Assembly: GCA_030039105.1 (NCBI GenBank)
Contig: JASHQO010000244.1
Location: 1-7,144, forward strand
Origin: Xanthobacteraceae bacterium
Lineage (GTDB): Bacteria; Pseudomonadota; Alphaproteobacteria; Rhizobiales; Xanthobacteraceae
Direction of reading: 5' to 3'
DNA length: 7,144 nucleotides
The stretch's first letter is position 1. Every line of letters begins with the position of its first letter. The translations under genes and the position numbers were made by a program. Below the pieces are notes generated by a model that searched no databases, was not told the DNA's origin, and saw nothing but the letters and a program-made list of their open reading frames with translations. Below, piece by piece: positions 6,422 through 7,144 of this stretch.

Positions 6422-7135
6422 ATGGTCACGACGGCGACGGTCGCATTGGCGCAGGATGGCAGTCGTGTTTTCGACGCCTACCTGGCGCGGCCCGAACGCG
6501 ATCGTGCGCCGAGCATCATGATCTTCACCGAGATGTTCGGCACCGGGCAGCACAATCGCGACATGGCCGACGATTTCGCGCGGCGCGGTTTTGTGGCGCT
6601 GATCCCCAATCTGTACTGGCGCTCGCCATATCCGGGCGAGCTTGCCTTCCAGGGGCCCGACCGCGATGCGGCATGGGCGCGGCTCGCGGCCTTCGACGTC
6701 GATGCTGGCGGGCGCGACATCGGCACTGCGGCAGCGTGGCTGCGCGCACAATCTTGCACCAACGGCAAAGTGCTCGCGCTCGGCTTTTGCGCCGGCGGCC
6801 GCATGGCGTTCGTGGCGGCGGCGCGCGCGGGAGTCGACGCCGCGGTGTCGTTCTACGGCATGGGCATCGCCAAGCACGAGGCGGAGTTCGGCCGCGTGAA
6901 ATGCCCGGTGCATCTGCACTATGGGTTGAAGGACGTGCACATTCCGCAGCCGGAGATCGACGCGGTGACGCGCGCGGCCGAGCGCCGGCCGAACATCGAG
7001 ATTTTTTGCTACCCCGGCGCCGGCCACTCGTTCTTCAATCCAATCCGGCCCGGCTACCACGCCGCGTCCGCAAAGCTGGCCGGCGAGCGGCTCGAGGCGC
7101 TGATCGCGCGGACGTTCGCGGCGGCGCCGGCATAA
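6422..7135 (+). CDS. Dienelactone hydrolase family protein (alpha/beta hydrolase)
   Basis: The 237-residue protein has the usual length of a dienelactone hydrolase, the cytoplasmic alpha/beta hydrolase that opens dienelactones to maleylacetate in (chloro)aromatic degradation. The catalytic set is present: the TEMFG loop with E37, the nucleophile elbow GFCAGG with C123, the acid in HYGLKDVHIP (D171), and the His in PGAGHSFFNP (H202). This Cys-Asp-His triad falls at the same numbers as in the Pseudomonas enzyme. R81 is present, but position 206, an arginine that contacts the substrate carboxylate in the Pseudomonas enzyme, is Asn here (HSFFN), with an Arg at 209. The family fold is certain; activity on dienelactone itself is only a guess. 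It is the only plus-strand gene, divergent from the decarboxylase-like gene, and fits the aromatic or lactone catabolism theme. It ends in TAA nine bases before the window edge. No signal peptide is seen. Confidence 0.93.
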   Translation: MVTTATVALAQDGSRVFDAYLARPERDRAPSIMIFTEMFGTGQHNRDMADDFARRGFVALIPNLYWRSPYPGELAFQGPDRDAAWARLAAFDVDAGGRDIGTAAAWLRAQSCTNGKVLALGFCAGGRMAFVAAARAGVDAAVSFYGMGIAKHEAEFGRVKCPVHLHYGLKDVHIPQPEIDAVTRAAERRPNIEIFCYPGAGHSFFNPIRPGYHAASAKLAGERLEALIARTFAAAPA

Positions 7136-7144
7136 CGCAGCGTC

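Noticed and set aside
6416..7060. Minus-strand 214-codon frame opposite the dienelactone-hydrolase-like gene
   Set aside because: It is antisense to a gene with an intact catalytic triad and has no recognisable motifs.
1..7144. Defence system, CRISPR, prophage or mobile-element content
   Set aside because: No repeat-spacer array, transposase, integrase, toxin-antitoxin or nuclease motifs were found; all supported genes are metabolic apart from one small exported protein.

Overview
The window is GC-rich DNA, densely packed with genes and biased towards G/C at third codon positions. Together with the protein types, this points to an alphaproteobacterium, probably of the Rhizobiales (Bradyrhizobium, Rhodopseudomonas or Xanthobacteraceae-like). 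A short palindromic repeat of the kind scattered through such genomes lies inside one gene and agrees with this. The assignment is an inference, because no rRNA or other phylogenetic marker is present.

Five genes lie on the minus strand, and one diverges from them on the plus strand at the right end. In minus-strand transcription order they are: a gamma-resorcylate-decarboxylase-like member of the amidohydrolase superfamily (6334-5354); a 63-residue, probably exported His/Arg/aromatic-rich small protein (5267-5076); a hairpin followed by T-rich sequence that looks like a Rho-independent terminator (about 4987-4951); a COG2159-type metal-dependent amidohydrolase (4892-3657); hyuA, the ATP-binding subunit of a hydantoinase/oxoprolinase-family enzyme (3641-1527); and hyuB, its partner subunit (1530 to the left edge, C-terminus missing). 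hyuA and hyuB overlap by ATGA. The amidohydrolase and hyuA are 15 bases apart, so the last three genes look like one transcript. On the plus strand, 6422-7135 encodes a dienelactone-hydrolase-family enzyme with an intact Cys-Asp-His triad. An 87-base divergent intergenic region containing a perfect 6+6 inverted repeat separates it from the decarboxylase-like gene.

As a group the genes look like a small catabolic cluster. It has an ATP-dependent HyuAB enzyme (cyclic-amide ring opening or carboxylation, by family precedent), two TIM-barrel amidohydrolase-superfamily enzymes (one resembling nonoxidative aromatic-acid decarboxylases) and an alpha/beta hydrolase related to the lactone hydrolase of chloroaromatic degradation. 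The substrate cannot be read from the sequence. No transporter or regulator lies in the window; they may flank it.

I see no RNA genes, CRISPR, insertion sequences or phage genes. No stretch longer than 300 bases lacks a gene.
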